A stretch of 64,000 nucleotides of DNA. It comes from Echinarachnius parma. Taxonomy: Eukaryota; Echinodermata; Echinoidea; Clypeasteroida; Echinarachniidae. Made by a program: the position numbers and the translations under genes. The DNA lies in NCBI GenBank assembly GCA_037951105.1, contig JBAMJV010009760.1, positions 19,140 to 83,139 of the forward strand, written 5' to 3'. Positions 39,401 to 54,400 of this stretch are shown here, piece after piece (the first letter of the stretch is position 1; each line of letters begins with the position of its first letter). Below the pieces are notes generated by a model. It saw only the letters and a program-made list of their open reading frames with translations, did no database searches and was not told where the DNA came from.

Positions 39401-42400
39401 ACCTCTTCAATGGCTACCTGCTCTCTCCCACATTGCTCCCCCTCGAGTACGCAGACAGGAGATAATGTGCAAGGAACTACACGTACCAACCCTCCACCAA
39501 CCCAGACCTACCTTTCCATGAGGACCTAGGAAACCTACCCAACATGCGCCTTAAAGGGGTAGTTTAGTTTTGGTAGAGAGGGCGCTGCACATCACAATTT
39601 TTTTGTGAGGTAATGAAAAACTGAGTGTCGAATTTGAGAGAACATGCAATTTCAATGGCAGAATAAACTTTATTTGGTCAAAATCGACCCAGAAACGGCT
39701 GAAATATCAATAAATATATCTGACCTTATAATTATTTGGGGCCCAAATAATTAGATGATTTTTAGAAAAAAATTTAAAAATGCCTGCACTTTTTTTTTAA
39801 ATTTCAAAAGCGTTTTTTAAATAGTTGTTGATGATCTCGCTATTTAATCATTATATCAATAAAACATCACATGCATAATTTTGTATGAAAAATGGTTGGA
39901 AGCAATGCCTTTTTAAAAAACGCCCTCTTGTGTTTTAATGGCTCTTTTTGAATGATAACAGGCTTTTTACTTAGTCGTTTGTAATTTTGTATACCTTTCG
40001 AGCATGGTGGAGTTATAACTATTAGTTTATAATGTTACTGTGCAGGTTTTGGCTACTAATGTTCAGCCTTACCAAAACTAAACTACCCCTTTAAAGTCCC
40101 TAGGAGAGTTCGTCCTAAAAGGAGAATGGCGCAAAAATGCTGCAATAACGCCATATAAATAACTGTTATTATTATTGTTATTATCATTAAAAACAGATAA
40201 TTTTTTTTGTCAATTAAATCAGATGCAACACTAAGGACCCTGATGCGGGAAGCAAGACAGGTCGATGACCTCACTGTCCGTGGCATTTCTCTGAATCTGC
40301 TCAACCCGTCACAGCGTATGGCTGTCCAGAAGGCACTTACTAGTACCTTCTCGGTTATACAAGGTCCTCCAGGTAAGTGGGTTATTTATGTACCTTTTCA
40401 TCTTGTCTCTGTACACTTTGCATACAGACTATAAAACACTGAGACAGACATCACTCACCTATACTTTCTTGGTTATACAGGGTCCATGCACCAGGTACAT
40501 GTGTGTACACTATATTCAAACCCTATCTCTCATTGCACGCACTCATTCAAACACATACACAACTAGACGAACACATTTAGTCAAGACAACTCTCATTAGT
40601 ACCTTCTCTGCTATACAGGGATACAATGAATGCACACACTCACAACCAGCACACATGACACAGAAAGCGTACCAGGACCTTCTTGGTTATACAGGGTCCA
40701 CCTGGTAGGTGGTATATGTTCGAACCCTTTTATCCTCTTTCTCAGACAGACTTACACACAGATAAACCGACAATACTCACTTGTACCTTCTATGTTATAC
40801 AGGGTCCACATGGTATTAAGCTGGATACACTATACAAACAGAATATGGGGATGAAATTAACAAAATAGGCTAATTAGACCATGGTATGAAAATATGAAGA
40901 GCTGCTTGTAGAGTGTAAAAAGTTAAAATATTGATCATGATGGATCACAAAGATTTATGTCTCAACATACCGGTAAATATGTAATTCTCACATAAATGTA
41001 TACTGGTATGCCATATGAGAGACTTAAGATTTATGTCCAAAACAAATAACACCACCCAGGCTGTTCTAACAGCTTGTTTCAAGGTCTTCAGGAGAGAAAC
41101 ATCCATGAATTATAAACTGGGTTCCAAAAGGAAACATCACTTTTCTACAAGGACACTAATTAAATTTCACTCAGTCAAAATGAACAATATTTCTACACAG
41201 GTTTTCTTCAATAACGTACTAAATATTAAAAGCACATGTCAATAATCAAGAGATTGAGAATCCAAAGTCACAAACGGGCAAAACAAAAAGCTGTTAAGTC
41301 CAATTAAAATGCGATGGGATTAAACAAACTTCTGAGTTGATTCAATATCGCATGTGTCCTCCCCGAGCACCGATGCATGCATGCTGTACACCTTCTATGC
41401 GTACTCTGCACTAGGCGTGTGATGCAGTCCTCCCCATTCCTTTTGCAAGGCTGCGATGAGTGTCTGCCGATTGACAGCTGGCGTCTCCTCAATGCAACCC
41501 GTTGACTACGCTCATCCCACAAATGCTCAATGGGATTGAGATCTGGAGAACAAGCAGGCCATGCCATTACTTCCACCCCCTGTTCATGGAGGAAGTTGAT
41601 GGTGAACCGAGCTGTGTGAGGTCTAGCGTTGTCATGCTGGAACACTGCAATATCTGGATTAGCCCGTAGAAATGGCATCGGATATGAGGAGTCAAGACAT
41701 TGTCAACATAACGCTCGGCTGTCATGTTGCCTTCAACGACTACCAGGGGTGTTTGGGTATTAGCAGAAATACCGGCCCATACCATCACACCGGGTCCTCC
41801 CCACGAATGATCTGACGAATACAGCATGCTGCATATCTTTCTCCAGTTCTGCACATACCCTTTCACGGCCATCGTTTGTATAGAGTCAGAATCTTGATTC
41901 ATCACTGAATAATACTGCATTACATTGTTGCCATGTCCAATGGTGATGCTGCTGACACCATCTTAGCCTGTTCTGACGATGTACGGCATTTAAGGCCTGA
42001 CCTCTGCATGGACGTCTTGACATCAGGCCTCGACTTCTCAGACGTCTCCGCACAGTCTGGGCACTGATTCTGTTGTTGTTACGACCTGGTGTCTACGCAC
42101 AGTCTGGGCACTGATTCAGTTGTTGTTACGACCGGGTGTCTCCGCACAGTCTGGGCACTGATTCTGTTGTTGTTATGACCCGGTGTCTCTGCAGCTATTT
42201 GAGATGCTGGCTGAAAACGATCACGAACATTTTGCAGCATGATCCAGTGGTCTTGGTTTTGGGTGGTCGCTCGCGGTCTTCCTGTTCGTGGATGGTCATT
42301 CACAGTTCCAGTTTCAACATAATGCCTAGCAAGATTAGAAATTACAGGTTGCGAACAACCAAGGCATTGAGCAATCGACCGATGGTGTACACCAGCCTCA

Positions 42401-45400
42401 ATCATCCCAATTGCCCTCAACCGTTGTTCATTTATTAGGCGAGGCTCGTAATGTCTCTTTCGGAAGAATGACCATAACACCAAAAGATGGTGTTTATCAT
42501 GAAATCTGTAGGTCATAATGATGGACAGTAAGGCATGTAAGGAAAACATCCTTATTCAGAACCATTCAGCCAGATCATGCTAATCAACCAAATGGTCATT
42601 CTGTGGTTGTATTGTGTTCATTCATGTGTTATGCTGCTTTGGTCTCAACAGGTGTGTGGCTTTTTGTGCGGGAATTCTGTGACATTCGATTCAGAATTTC
42701 TTTGATGTTAACTGCCTGTAGCTTCTTTGTGATTGAGCCAATTACTTAAACATGCTCGTGGAGGACACGCGCGATATTGAATCAACTCAGAAGTTTGTTT
42801 AATCCCATCTCATTTTCATTGGACTTTAAGAACAGCTTTTTGTTTTGCCGTTTTGTGACTTTGGATTCAGAAACTTTTTGATGTGACTGCCTATTGCTTC
42901 TTTGTGATTGAACCAATCTCTTGATAATATTGACATGTGCTTTAGTAAAGGTTATTAAAGAAAACCTGTGTAGAAATATCGTTCATTTTGACTGAGTGAA
43001 ATTTAATTAGTGTCCTTGTGAAAAAGCGATAAGTTTCTTTTGGAACCCATTTTATTTAGTCAGCAAACCAGTCTAATCCCAATTTTCTTTGAATAATTGT
43101 CTCAAATGTTGGTTGACAGGTACGGGTAAAACTCTGACAGGGTCCTACCTGGCGTACTTCTTTGCGCAAGTCAACGCTAAGCTTCAGACAGCAGGTGACA
43201 TGCGCCCCCAAGTGCTGTACTGTGGACCGTCCAACAAGTCAGTCGACGTTGTGGCAGGTGGGGAAAACATAATCACAATTCTATTTTCGAAAACTGCTCA
43301 GAAAGAATTGGAATAAAATATGGAAATATTTGTATGGACTTGAAGATATACGTGAGTATTGGTTCGTTATGAAAATTTGGTTGTGAGGTTTTTGCTTGGA
43401 TTTGAATCCATGTGAGAGTAAACTTAGTATCATCTGAATAAGAATTACTTATCCCTCCAAATGCTAGACCGTATTATGCAACTATAACCTTTTCATTTGG
43501 TATTTTTCATTATTTCCTCATGTTTAGGGCTGTACAGCATGTTAATTTGAAAGATTTACAAACCTCGACCAATATCTTTAAGCAGTTACATGCACTACTA
43601 AAAAAATGTTTACAATATGTCACATGGCTTCTAACAAAAAAACATGACTACATGTAGATCCTGGAGTCATTTATTTGCATCCTTGTACTTCTGGTTACCC
43701 TTAAAGCATGAAATATGCATAGAGTCACTGCAGTGTAGTGTAGCTTTATGTAGGTCAGTGATCAAAGGCCGAGCACTACATGAAGAAAGACCTATTAGAC
43801 AGGTGCATTTGTTCAACGTTGTGGACTCAAGTTGCTCTAGTTTTCTTGTACAGCACATTATTTAGTTTATATCAATTATTCTGTTTAAATTACCATTTAA
43901 ATTGTTCTGTCAATGCTAACTGCATTTTTTCACTGGCTACTGGTAAAATAATGTGAATTGAGTTAAATTTAATGCTTTCATTTCATAGAATACCTCAGAG
44001 AATTCAAACAAATCTCTATCGTGCGGGTGTATGGCGTCGAGATCGAGCGTAGGGATTTCCCCATTCCGGGTCTCCCCGGACGCATCAGCAAGTGGTCTCG
44101 AAAGGATGTGGTCATGCCCGACGAGCTGAGCGATATTTCCCTCCACCATCTGATTCGAAAACGTGGTACCCACGCAGAAGAGATAAGGGGATTCGACACG
44201 CAGGTCCGGAATGACACATTCGACAGAAGAAATCGGGGCTCCTACTTGGACGCAATCACCAAGGGAATGGTAGATATTATACAAATGATGCACAGGCATG
44301 AGTGGATCGGTACGAATTGGATGCACAAGTTTAACTTAATGAGCTCAACGAGTCGGTTTTAGACCATTTCCAAAGTTAAAAGAGTGCATACAATTCTAAC
44401 CGATCCACGAAATATGCCTGTGCAGCATTTGTTTTATAAAATGGGCGCGAACAAATGTGAAAATCAGACTTTTTCCCAGTAATGGCTAAATTGGCTAAAT
44501 TTACCGACCCATGGCTTCAAAAGTACCGACCCATGGCTGCAAAAGTACCGACCCATGGCAAAAGTACCAACCCATGGCTGGGGAAAAAAATTGGATTTTC
44601 ACATTTTTAAAAAATGTATTTGTTTTTAAATGATATCAATGTTTTTATAAATTTAAATTTTTTTTTTTTTTTTTTTAAATATAACGATTTTTATATAAAT
44701 GTTAAAATAATTTTTTTTTTTTTTTTAAATAATATATAATTTTTTTAATTATTTATTTTTTTTTTTGATCTACAAATATGCCTGTGCAGCATTTTAAAAA
44801 TAAAATGAGTGCAAAAAACCATGTAAATCAAACTTAAGTGAGCCATGCATCAGTAAAAATATTTTACACGCTAATTGACCAATCAGAATGCAGGGATTCT
44901 TCTACCCATTTTATAAGTGTTCATATTATATTACTAAACAGCCATGGTTAAAATGTTATAATTATATTAAAACTGTTCCTGCATAACTCTCCCTATTGCC
45001 TATATTCCACTATGTAAAGAGCCAGCAACCTGGCTATATTGCATGCTCTTACGGCAATGCGTCTGCGAGGGACAAACCATGTTCAGCTAGTGCAAATGTA
45101 ATGCAGACTCTGCATTTCGTTGGCTAATTTTTAAAAACAACTTTAAGAATACTCCCTTGAATAAATGTTCTCTTCACCACTGGTAAGAACATACATACCC
45201 AGGTTTGCCTGCAATCAATCAAATTACAGAGATGCCAAACCTTCCTGTTTTCAGGGAGGTTCCCTTATTTTTTGTTTGAATACCTCTAGCTATCACACCA
45301 CGCACATTTCAATGCCTCCCAGATTTTTGGAAAGATGATTCACTTTTTATGCTTTATGCAATTGATAGAATCTTTTTGGATTTCTGAATGAATCCTTGAA

Positions 45401-48400
45401 AGCTGAATGTAAAGGATGGCATCTCTGAAGTGATTTGATTTCTGTCTTGTGTTTTTTTTTATAGAAAGAGGAGCTTCAGCGTCATCATGTCATCCTTGCA
45501 ACATGTTGCGCTGCCGGAGATGACCGCATCACACAAAAAACGAATGTGATTCAGACAATCATAGATGAAGCGGGAATGTGCAGTGAGCCAGAGTCTCTCA
45601 TTCCGTTAGTGTTCTGCAAACCGAAGCAGGTTGTCCTGATCGGGGACCACAAGCAGCTCAGGTGAATACAGTGTGTTTCAATGGTAACATAATTGTAAAC
45701 TATTATCAGACTGGGTTAGACATCATACAAATATATTTTTAGAATTTCTCAATTTGAAGCATAAAAATGTCCAAATACCAAAATCAATTGAATATGTGAA
45801 GTATTGGCTGAGATATGACCATCTGAATGAATTTTACTTCAATGGGCAATCAGTGTTATATTGCTCTGGTTCATAACGAGAACCAGAGCAATACCAGAGG
45901 TACATGTTATTGGACATTATTCGTTATGCTCTTTCAGAAAATGAAGTTCAAATTTGAAAATTCTAAAAATAGATTTTTGATGATGTCACACTTCATCACT
46001 CTATAACCTGGGGGGTGGGGGGGGGGGGGGGGGGGGATATTCCGCTCCCGCCCCTGAAATATTGGCCAACAAATGCGTGGCAGCTATGGCAACTACACAT
46101 GTAGCTTGCGGCATGATCTACAAGACTTCATACTTTTTTTTTTTTTTCATGCCTATTCGCAATGAAATGGCCAGAGGTATTGGGCCGAATGCATACAAAG
46201 TAGCAATTGCCTGTACTAGCATTTTGCTTGAATCGGTATGCATTAAAACAAGCAATTGATTTAATACCAAACAAGGGTTCTCTACTACCCCCTGGACAAC
46301 CATCCCCCGGACGATTACCCCCCGGACAACTATCCCCCTAGGACAATTACCCCCCGGACAACTACCACCCAGACAATTACCCCCCTAGGACAATTACCCC
46401 CCAAGACAATTACCCCCCAAGACAACAACCGCCCAAGACAATTACCCCCAAGACAATTACCCCCCAAGACAATTACCCCCCAAGACAACTACCCCCCAAG
46501 ACAACTACCCCCCGGACAATTACCCCCCTAGGACAATTACCCCCAAGACAATTACCCCCCAAGACAACAACCACCCAAGACAATTACCCCCCAAGACAAT
46601 TACCCCCCAAGACAATTACCCCCCAAGACAATTACCCCCCAAGACAACTACCCCCCAAGACAACTACCCCCGGACAATTACCACCCGGACAACTACCTCC
46701 CGGACAACTACCCCCCGGACAACAACCACCCAAGACAATTACCCCCCAAGACAATTACCCCCCAAGACAATTACCCCCCAAGACAATTACCCCCCAAGAC
46801 AACTACCCCCAACTCAACAACCCCCCGTACAATTACCCCCCCGGACAATTACCCCCTGGACAACTACCCCCCAGAATATTACCCCCCAAGACAACTACCC
46901 CCCGGACAATTACCCCCTGGACAATTACCACCCGGACAACTACCCCCCGGACAACTACCCCCTGGACAATTACCCCCCGGCCAATTACCACCCGGACAAC
47001 TATCCCCCGGACAACTACCCCCCCGGACAACTACCCCCCGGAATATTAACCCCCAAGACAACTACCCCCCGGATAATTACCCCCGCCCCGGATGATTACC
47101 CCCCAGAAAATCATCCCCCGGACAATTACCCCCCAAGACAACAACCACCCAAGACAATTACCCCCCAAGACAATTACCCCCCAAGACAAATTACCCCCCA
47201 AGACAACTACCCCCCAAGACAACTACCCCCCGGAAAATTACCACCCGGACAACTACCTCCCGGACAACTACCCCCCGGACAACTCAACAACCCCCCGTAC
47301 AATTACCCCCCCGGACAATTACCCCCTGGACAACTACCCCCCAGAATATTACCCCCCAAGACAACTACCCCCCGGACAATTACCCCCCGGACAATTACCC
47401 CCCGGACAATTACCACCCGGACAACTATCCCCCGGACAACTACCCCCCGGACAATTACCCCCCAAGACAATTACCCCCCAAGACAACAACCACCCAAGAC
47501 AATTACCCCCCAAGACAATTACCCCCCAAGACAATTACCCCCCAAGACAATTACCCCCCAAGACAACTACCCCCCAAGACAACTACCCCCCGGACAATTA
47601 CCACCCGGACAACTACCTCCCGGACAACTACCCCCCGGACAACTCAACAACCCCCCGTACAATTACCCCCCCGGACAATTACCCCCTGGACAACTACCCC
47701 CCAGAATATTACCCCCCAAGACAACTACCCCCCGGACAATTACCCCCCGGACAATTGCCCCCCGGACAATTACCACCCGGACAACTACCCCCCGGACAAC
47801 TACCCCCTGGACAATTACCCCCCGGCCAATTACCACCCGGACAACTATCCCCCGGACAACTACCCCCCCGGACAACTACCCCCCGGAATATTACCCCCCA
47901 AGACAACTACCCCCCGGATAATTACCCCCGCCCCGGATGATTACCCCCCAGAAAATCATCCCCCGGACAATTACCCCCCTAGGACAATTACCCCCCAAGA
48001 CAATTACCCCCCAAGACAACAACCACCCAAGACAATTACCCCCCAAGATAATTACCCCCCAAGACAATTACCCCCCAAGACAATTACCCCCCAAGACAAC
48101 TACCCCCCAAGACAACTACCCCCCGGAAAATTACCACCCGGACAACTACCTCCCGGACAACTACCCCCCGGACAACTCAACAACCCCCCGTACAATTACC
48201 CCCCCCGGACAACTACCCCCCAGAATATTACCCCCCAAGACAACTACCCCCCGGACAATTACCCCCCGGACAATTACCCCCCGGACAATTACCACCCGGA
48301 CGACTACCCCCCGGACAACTACCCCCCGGACAACTACCCCCCAGAATATTACCCCCCAAGACAACTATCCCCCGGACAACTACCCCCCCGGACAACTACC

Positions 48401-51400
48401 CCCCGGAATATTAACCCCCAAGACAACTACCCCCCGGATAATTACCCCCGCCCCGGATGATTACCCCCCAGAAAATCATCCCCCGGACAATTACCCCCCA
48501 AGACAACAACCACCCAAGACAATTACCCCCCAAGACAATTACCCCCCAAGACAAATTACCCCCCAAGACAACTACCCCCCAAGACAACTACCCCCCGGAA
48601 AATTACCACCCGGACAACTACCTCCCGGACAACTACCCCCCGGACAACTCAACAACCCCCCGTACAATTACCCCCCCGGACAATTACCCCCTGGACAACT
48701 ACCCCCCAGAATATTACCCCCCAAGACAACTACCCCCCGGACAATTACCCCCCGGACAATTACCCCCCGGACAATTACCACCCGGACAACTATCCCCCGG
48801 ACAACTACCCCCCCGGACAATTACCCCCCAAGACAATTACCCCCCAAGACAACAACCACCCAAGACAATTACCCCCCAAGACAATTACCCCCCAAGACAA
48901 TTACCCCCCAAGACAATTACCCCCCAAGACAACTACCCCCCAAGACAACTACCCCCCGGACAATTACCACCCGGACAACTACCTCCCGGACAACTACCCC
49001 CCGGACAACTCAACAACCCCCCGTACAATTACCCCCCCGGACAATTACCCCCTGGACAACTACCCCCCAGAATATTACCCCCCAAGACAACTACCCCCCG
49101 GACAATTACCCCCCGGACAATTGCCCCCCGGACAATTACCACCCGGACAACTACCCCCCGGACAACTACCCCCTGGACAATTACCCCCCGGCCAATTACC
49201 ACCCGGACAACTATCCCCCGGACAACTACCCCCCCGGACAACTACCCCCCGGAATATTACCCCCCAAGACAACTACCCCCCGGATAATTACCCCCGCCCC
49301 GGATGATTACCCCCCAGAAAATCATCCCCCGGACAATTACCCCCCTAGGACAATTACCCCCCAAGACAATTACCCCCCAAGACAACAACCACCCAAGACA
49401 ATTACCCCCCAAGATAATTACCCCCCAAGACAATTACCCCCCAAGACAATTACCCCCCAAGACAACTACCCCCCAAGACAACTACCCCCCGGAAAATTAC
49501 CACCCGGACAACTACCTCCCGGACAACTACCCCCCGGACAACTCAACAACCCCCCGTACAATTACCCCCCCCGGACAATTACCCCCTGGACAACTACCCC
49601 CCAGAATATTACCCCCCAAGACAACTACCCCCCGGACAATTACCCCCCGGACAATTACCCCCCGGACAATTACCACCCGGACGACTACCCCCCGGACAAC
49701 TACCCCCCGGACAACTACCCCCCAGAATATTACCCCCCAAGACAACTACCCCCCGGACAATTACCCCCCGGACAATTACCACCCGGACAACTATCCCCCG
49801 GACAACTACCCCCCCGGACAACTACCCCCCGGAATATTACCCCCCAAGACAACTACCCCCCGGATAATTACCCCCCCCCCCCCCCCCCCCCCCCCGGACG
49901 ATTACCCCCCAGAAAATCATCCCCCGGTCGATAACCTCCCGGACAACTACCCCCCGGAATATTACCTGATTCCTTAGGTTATGTTGTGATTTCCTATTTA
50001 ATCAAAATGAATGGCTAATAGACACCTATATATTCATGTACATGTAGGCAATCTTGTTCATGATATGTTTTTTCAATCGATCTGCACTAGCTGGTATTTT
50101 TTACCAGCACAGAAAACTCTTTGATGCTCTTTGCTGTTTTCCCCCGTTTTCACAAAGAATATTTTAGACACCTATATATTCATGTAGGCAATCTTGTTCA
50201 TGATATGTTTTTTTTCAATCGATCTGCACTAGCTGGTATTTTTTACCAGCACAGAAAACTCTTTGATGCTCTTTGCTGTTTCCCCCCGTTTTCACAAAGA
50301 ATATTTTTATATTTTCTCATATTTTACACAATGGTTTTTTAAATCCATAGCATAAATAATTAATCTGACCGTTCCTACTGTATCCACTAACTACTAACAT
50401 AATTTTTTTTGTGATAGGGTATCTGTGTACATTATATAATTTCGCTGTTTCTTTTTATACCAATTTCATAGTTGGAATTATTTTGCAAGAAAATAAATGC
50501 TACCAGGTTAGAAACTGCATGAGTGCGCTATGAAAAAGGAATCGAGACACTTGGATACACTAGACTAGTACGAACCCCTCCTTTGTTCTATCAATTAGCG
50601 ATGTTCGCACGATGCTTTTGTGAAACGTGTATTATAAAGCAATATTGCTTGGGTCAGGCAAGCAAAAGTTTTAAGCAAAAGCAAAAGATTATGCATATTA
50701 CGAATATAAGCAATTGCTAGAACTTTTGCTTGTGCTTAAAGCAATTGCTTATAAACAATTGCTACTTTTTATGCATAAGGCCCAAAATGTTTTAAGCTTG
50801 TCCGTCCGGGTGCGGTTCGTTATTCCGAAGGTTCGTTATTCCGAAGGTTCGTTATTCCGAAGGTTCGTTATTCCGAACACGCAAATTTCCTATACCTGAG
50901 TGTTCGTTAATCCGAAAATGAAATAGGGTTCGTTAATCCGAACATTTGTTGCATTATTCCGAAGGTTCGTTATTCCGAAGGTTCGTTATTCCGAAGGTTC
51001 GTTATTCCGAAGGTTCGCTATTCCTAAAATGAAATCGGGTTCGTTATTCCGAAGGTTCGTTATTCCGAAGGTCCGTTATTCCGAGGGTTCGTTATTCCGA
51101 AGGTTCGCTATTCCTAAAATGAAATCGGGTTCGTTAATCCGAAAATGAATTTGGGTTTGTTATAATGCTATAATTTCATATAAAGAGATAAAATTAACTT
51201 AAATGTTTGATTGGTCTGGCCAAGGGAGGGAAAGGGGGAGGGGTATGCTTAATGCAGGCTGTAAATTAAATAAACAAAACACAAACTATAGTATTATAAC
51301 AAGCCCGATTTAATTTTCGGAATAACAAACCCGATTTTATTTTCGGATCAACGAACCTTCGGAATAACGAACCTTCGGAATAACGAACCTTTGGAAAAAC

Positions 51401-54400
51401 GAACCCGATTTTATTTTCGGATCAACGAACCTTCGGAATAACGAACCTTCGGAATAACGAACCTTCGGAATAACGAACCTTCGGAATAACGAACCTTCGG
51501 AATAACGAACCTTCGGAATAACTGAACCTTCGGAATAACGAACCTTCGGAATAACGGAGTGTAACCGTCCGTCCATCCATCCATACGTACGTACTGTACG
51601 TCCTCTTGTTATCACGCTATATGAAGAACCGGTTGACAAATTTCCACCAAACTTTACATGTATGTATCTTGAGGAGTCAATGAAGTGGTTAGATTTTGGG
51701 GTCATGAGGTCATGAGGTCAAAGGACACAGTGATCATTATAATATGTGAAAATAGATCATTATCTCAAGAACCAGTTGACGGATTGTCACTAAACTTAGT
51801 ACATGCATGTACTTTGACGAGCCAATGAACTGATTAGATTTAGAGTCATTAGGTCAAAGTTCAACATTCACATGGCTCATTATATATGCAAACACAGCTT
51901 GTTATAACGATATCTGAAGAATTATTGACTTATTGTCACCAAACTTGGTACGTACATATTTCTTGAGGAGCCAATGACCTGATTAGATTTAAGGTCATGA
52001 GGTCAAAGGTAAAAGGTCGCAGGGCTCATTGTATGCGAAAAATGGCTCTTAATCGTGATATCTCTAGATTTGGTTGACAGATTGCCATATAACTTGTTAC
52101 ATGTACATGTATGTATCTTGAGGAGCCAATGACCTGATTACATTTATTAAAAAGGCTTTAAAGGTCATATAAATTGTGCAATAGCAGAGGCATCTATTTC
52201 GACTGCACACAGTCGAATATCCATCTAGTTCTAATGATTAATTAATGAGGCAAAAATATTGCCGAAATCCTTGTTTAGACTTTAAATCACTAATTATTGC
52301 TTGGAAAATGCAAATTTTACGCGCAAATATTCTTTTTAGCATGATTAACAACTTTTCAACATTAAACTCACAACAGTCAAAATTGTGCTAATTTTTTGTT
52401 TTTGTATTTTATTGTTTTTTTAGGAAATAAATTATTGACAATTGTCCAACCAATTTTAGCCTAAAATTAAATAATGGCAGTGATTAGAATAAAAAATAAT
52501 GAAGGTTTTTTGTACAAATCTTATAAGATAACTAAATTTCCATAGGATTTGCACACAAATCATGAAATTGGGTGATTTTGGGGCTAACATTCACTTTCGA
52601 AAAGTCACGTGATGTTGTTCTGTTATACCAGATTATTTCAAATTTGGTATCAAAAGTTGGGCAAGACTTCAATGAAAAAAGTCATGAAGCCAAGCAGCGA
52701 TACGTCATCATCATCATTTTTACCTTCATTATTTATTTGTAATTGTTCTGTGATAACTTGATCATGTTTGTTATTTTTAAATCCATTTACATTCATAACA
52801 TTACATCTACAAGATACAATATAAATGCATCTTTCAAAGAAACATACATTATTTTGCTTGGAAAACCCTTAGCGTATACATTTATTAATTTAACATTTAG
52901 ATTCAGCTTATATCTCCATATTTTGTATGTTATCCTTTCCACGGTTATTAGAAGTAAGCATTTCAAAACATTGTTATTAAGGAATTATCATGAATTAAAT
53001 AGTGTTATACGTTAGCCCATTATTGCATCAAAAGTCCCATCAAAACCAGCTGAAATGATGCGATGTCAGTATCGGGATAGAGTATCAGGATCATTAGCAG
53101 GCAATGTCCGATAGATAACGTACACAGTTTATAGTGCCTTTTAACATATGACCCTGTTCAATCATCCTTGTTATTAAGGAGAATAGCTGTCATTATTTGT
53201 TCCACGTACTGCCTCACTCTTAAAAGCACATTGCTGTCTTTTAAAACACAATTTTCCTGTAAAGCACGCTTAATCAAGTTATTTAGATCTATCATGTCGC
53301 CTATGTTAATTGCACGTAATACTCCAAATGCAGCGACCAGCAAAATAAAGCTGTTGAAGTATGGGCCAATAGAATCGTGCCCAGACTTTAGCAGGCCTTT
53401 CAAGCGGATAAAGTAGACAGTATTTTACTTTTTTCCATTAATTTTGCTTCTCTTCTCTGTAAATATCTCAGAGTAAGTGATTATTGTATATAAGGCAAGA
53501 AAACCTTTTCTATGAACATTTGCAATGTTTTTTTAATCCAAAGAGTGCTTGTTTTGTATTCTTGCAATGAGGCTTCTGCTCTTGTATAATGGGACTTGCA
53601 ACGTATGTATTATTTATCTACTAGCCCCTAACACTCTAGTGATGCATCATTATCCTTTTTTTGTAATTTTCAAAGAATGTACTGTATAATTCAAACAGAG
53701 CGATCATCACAGAGCCGAATGCCAAGGACCTAGGCATGGACGTGTCACTTCTGGAGAAGTACCAGAAAAGGGTTGAAATGCTGACAATTCAGTACAGGAT
53801 GGTATGTATTTTATTTTTACAGGAAAGATTTTGTACCTCCGCCAACAAAGTGGCTGGAGGCATTATGTTTTCAGGTTGTATGTCTGTCCGTAAGTACGTC
53901 GGTCCCCTTTTATTCCTCATGATTCTTGAGAACCGGGTGACAGATGAAACAGATGAAACTTAGTACATGTATGTGTGTAAATATCGAGGTGACAATGATC
54001 TGATTAGATTTTGGGGTCATGAGGTCGAAAGGTCACAGGGGTCATTAGATATGCCAAAATAGCTTGTTAGCATAATATCTCAAGATCCGGTTGACAGATA
54101 ACCATCAATCATGGTACCTGTATGTATCTTTGGGAGCTAAATGTACCGAGTAGATTTTTGGACTGCACGCAGTCAAAGATCCGTCTAGTTTATACTAATT
54201 CAACAATATCGATAAATTAGTTTTGCCAATATAGATGTTTACGGTAACTTTCCCAATGCTGTTATTTGGCTTTAAATCAAGCTGCCAGTGCAGATTAATT
54301 ATTTATGCTTAAAAGAAAATTTTTTAAACCCACAGCACAAACAAATCTGCGAGTTCCCCTCTCATGCCTTCTACAAGAACAAGCTGCAAACGGATGTCTC

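Larger units (their letters stand above)
41115..43052 (-). mobile_element. Tc1/mariner-like transposon with long inverted repeats, inactive
   Basis: TA flanks the ends (41113-41114, 43053-43054). The termini are AACTGGGTTCC and GGAACCCATTT. The inverted arms are about 250-300 bases and hold internal direct repeats, as in IR/DR elements. Between them lies a minus-strand transposase with frameshifts. Confidence 0.85.

Noticed and set aside
46284..49970. CRISPR-like regular array
   Set aside because: No unique spacers; the repeats are contiguous and variable, and the genome is eukaryotic.
47092..49977. Long Pro/Gln/Asn/Tyr-rich ORFs on + and Gly/Val-rich ORFs on -
   Set aside because: They are open in several frames only because the minisatellite unit is 15 bases. 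They sit in an intron and show no start context, domain or exon signal.
50870..51705. Protein with repeated [15 protein letters not shown]
   Set aside because: It is a translation of the 16-bp minisatellite and its inverted copy.
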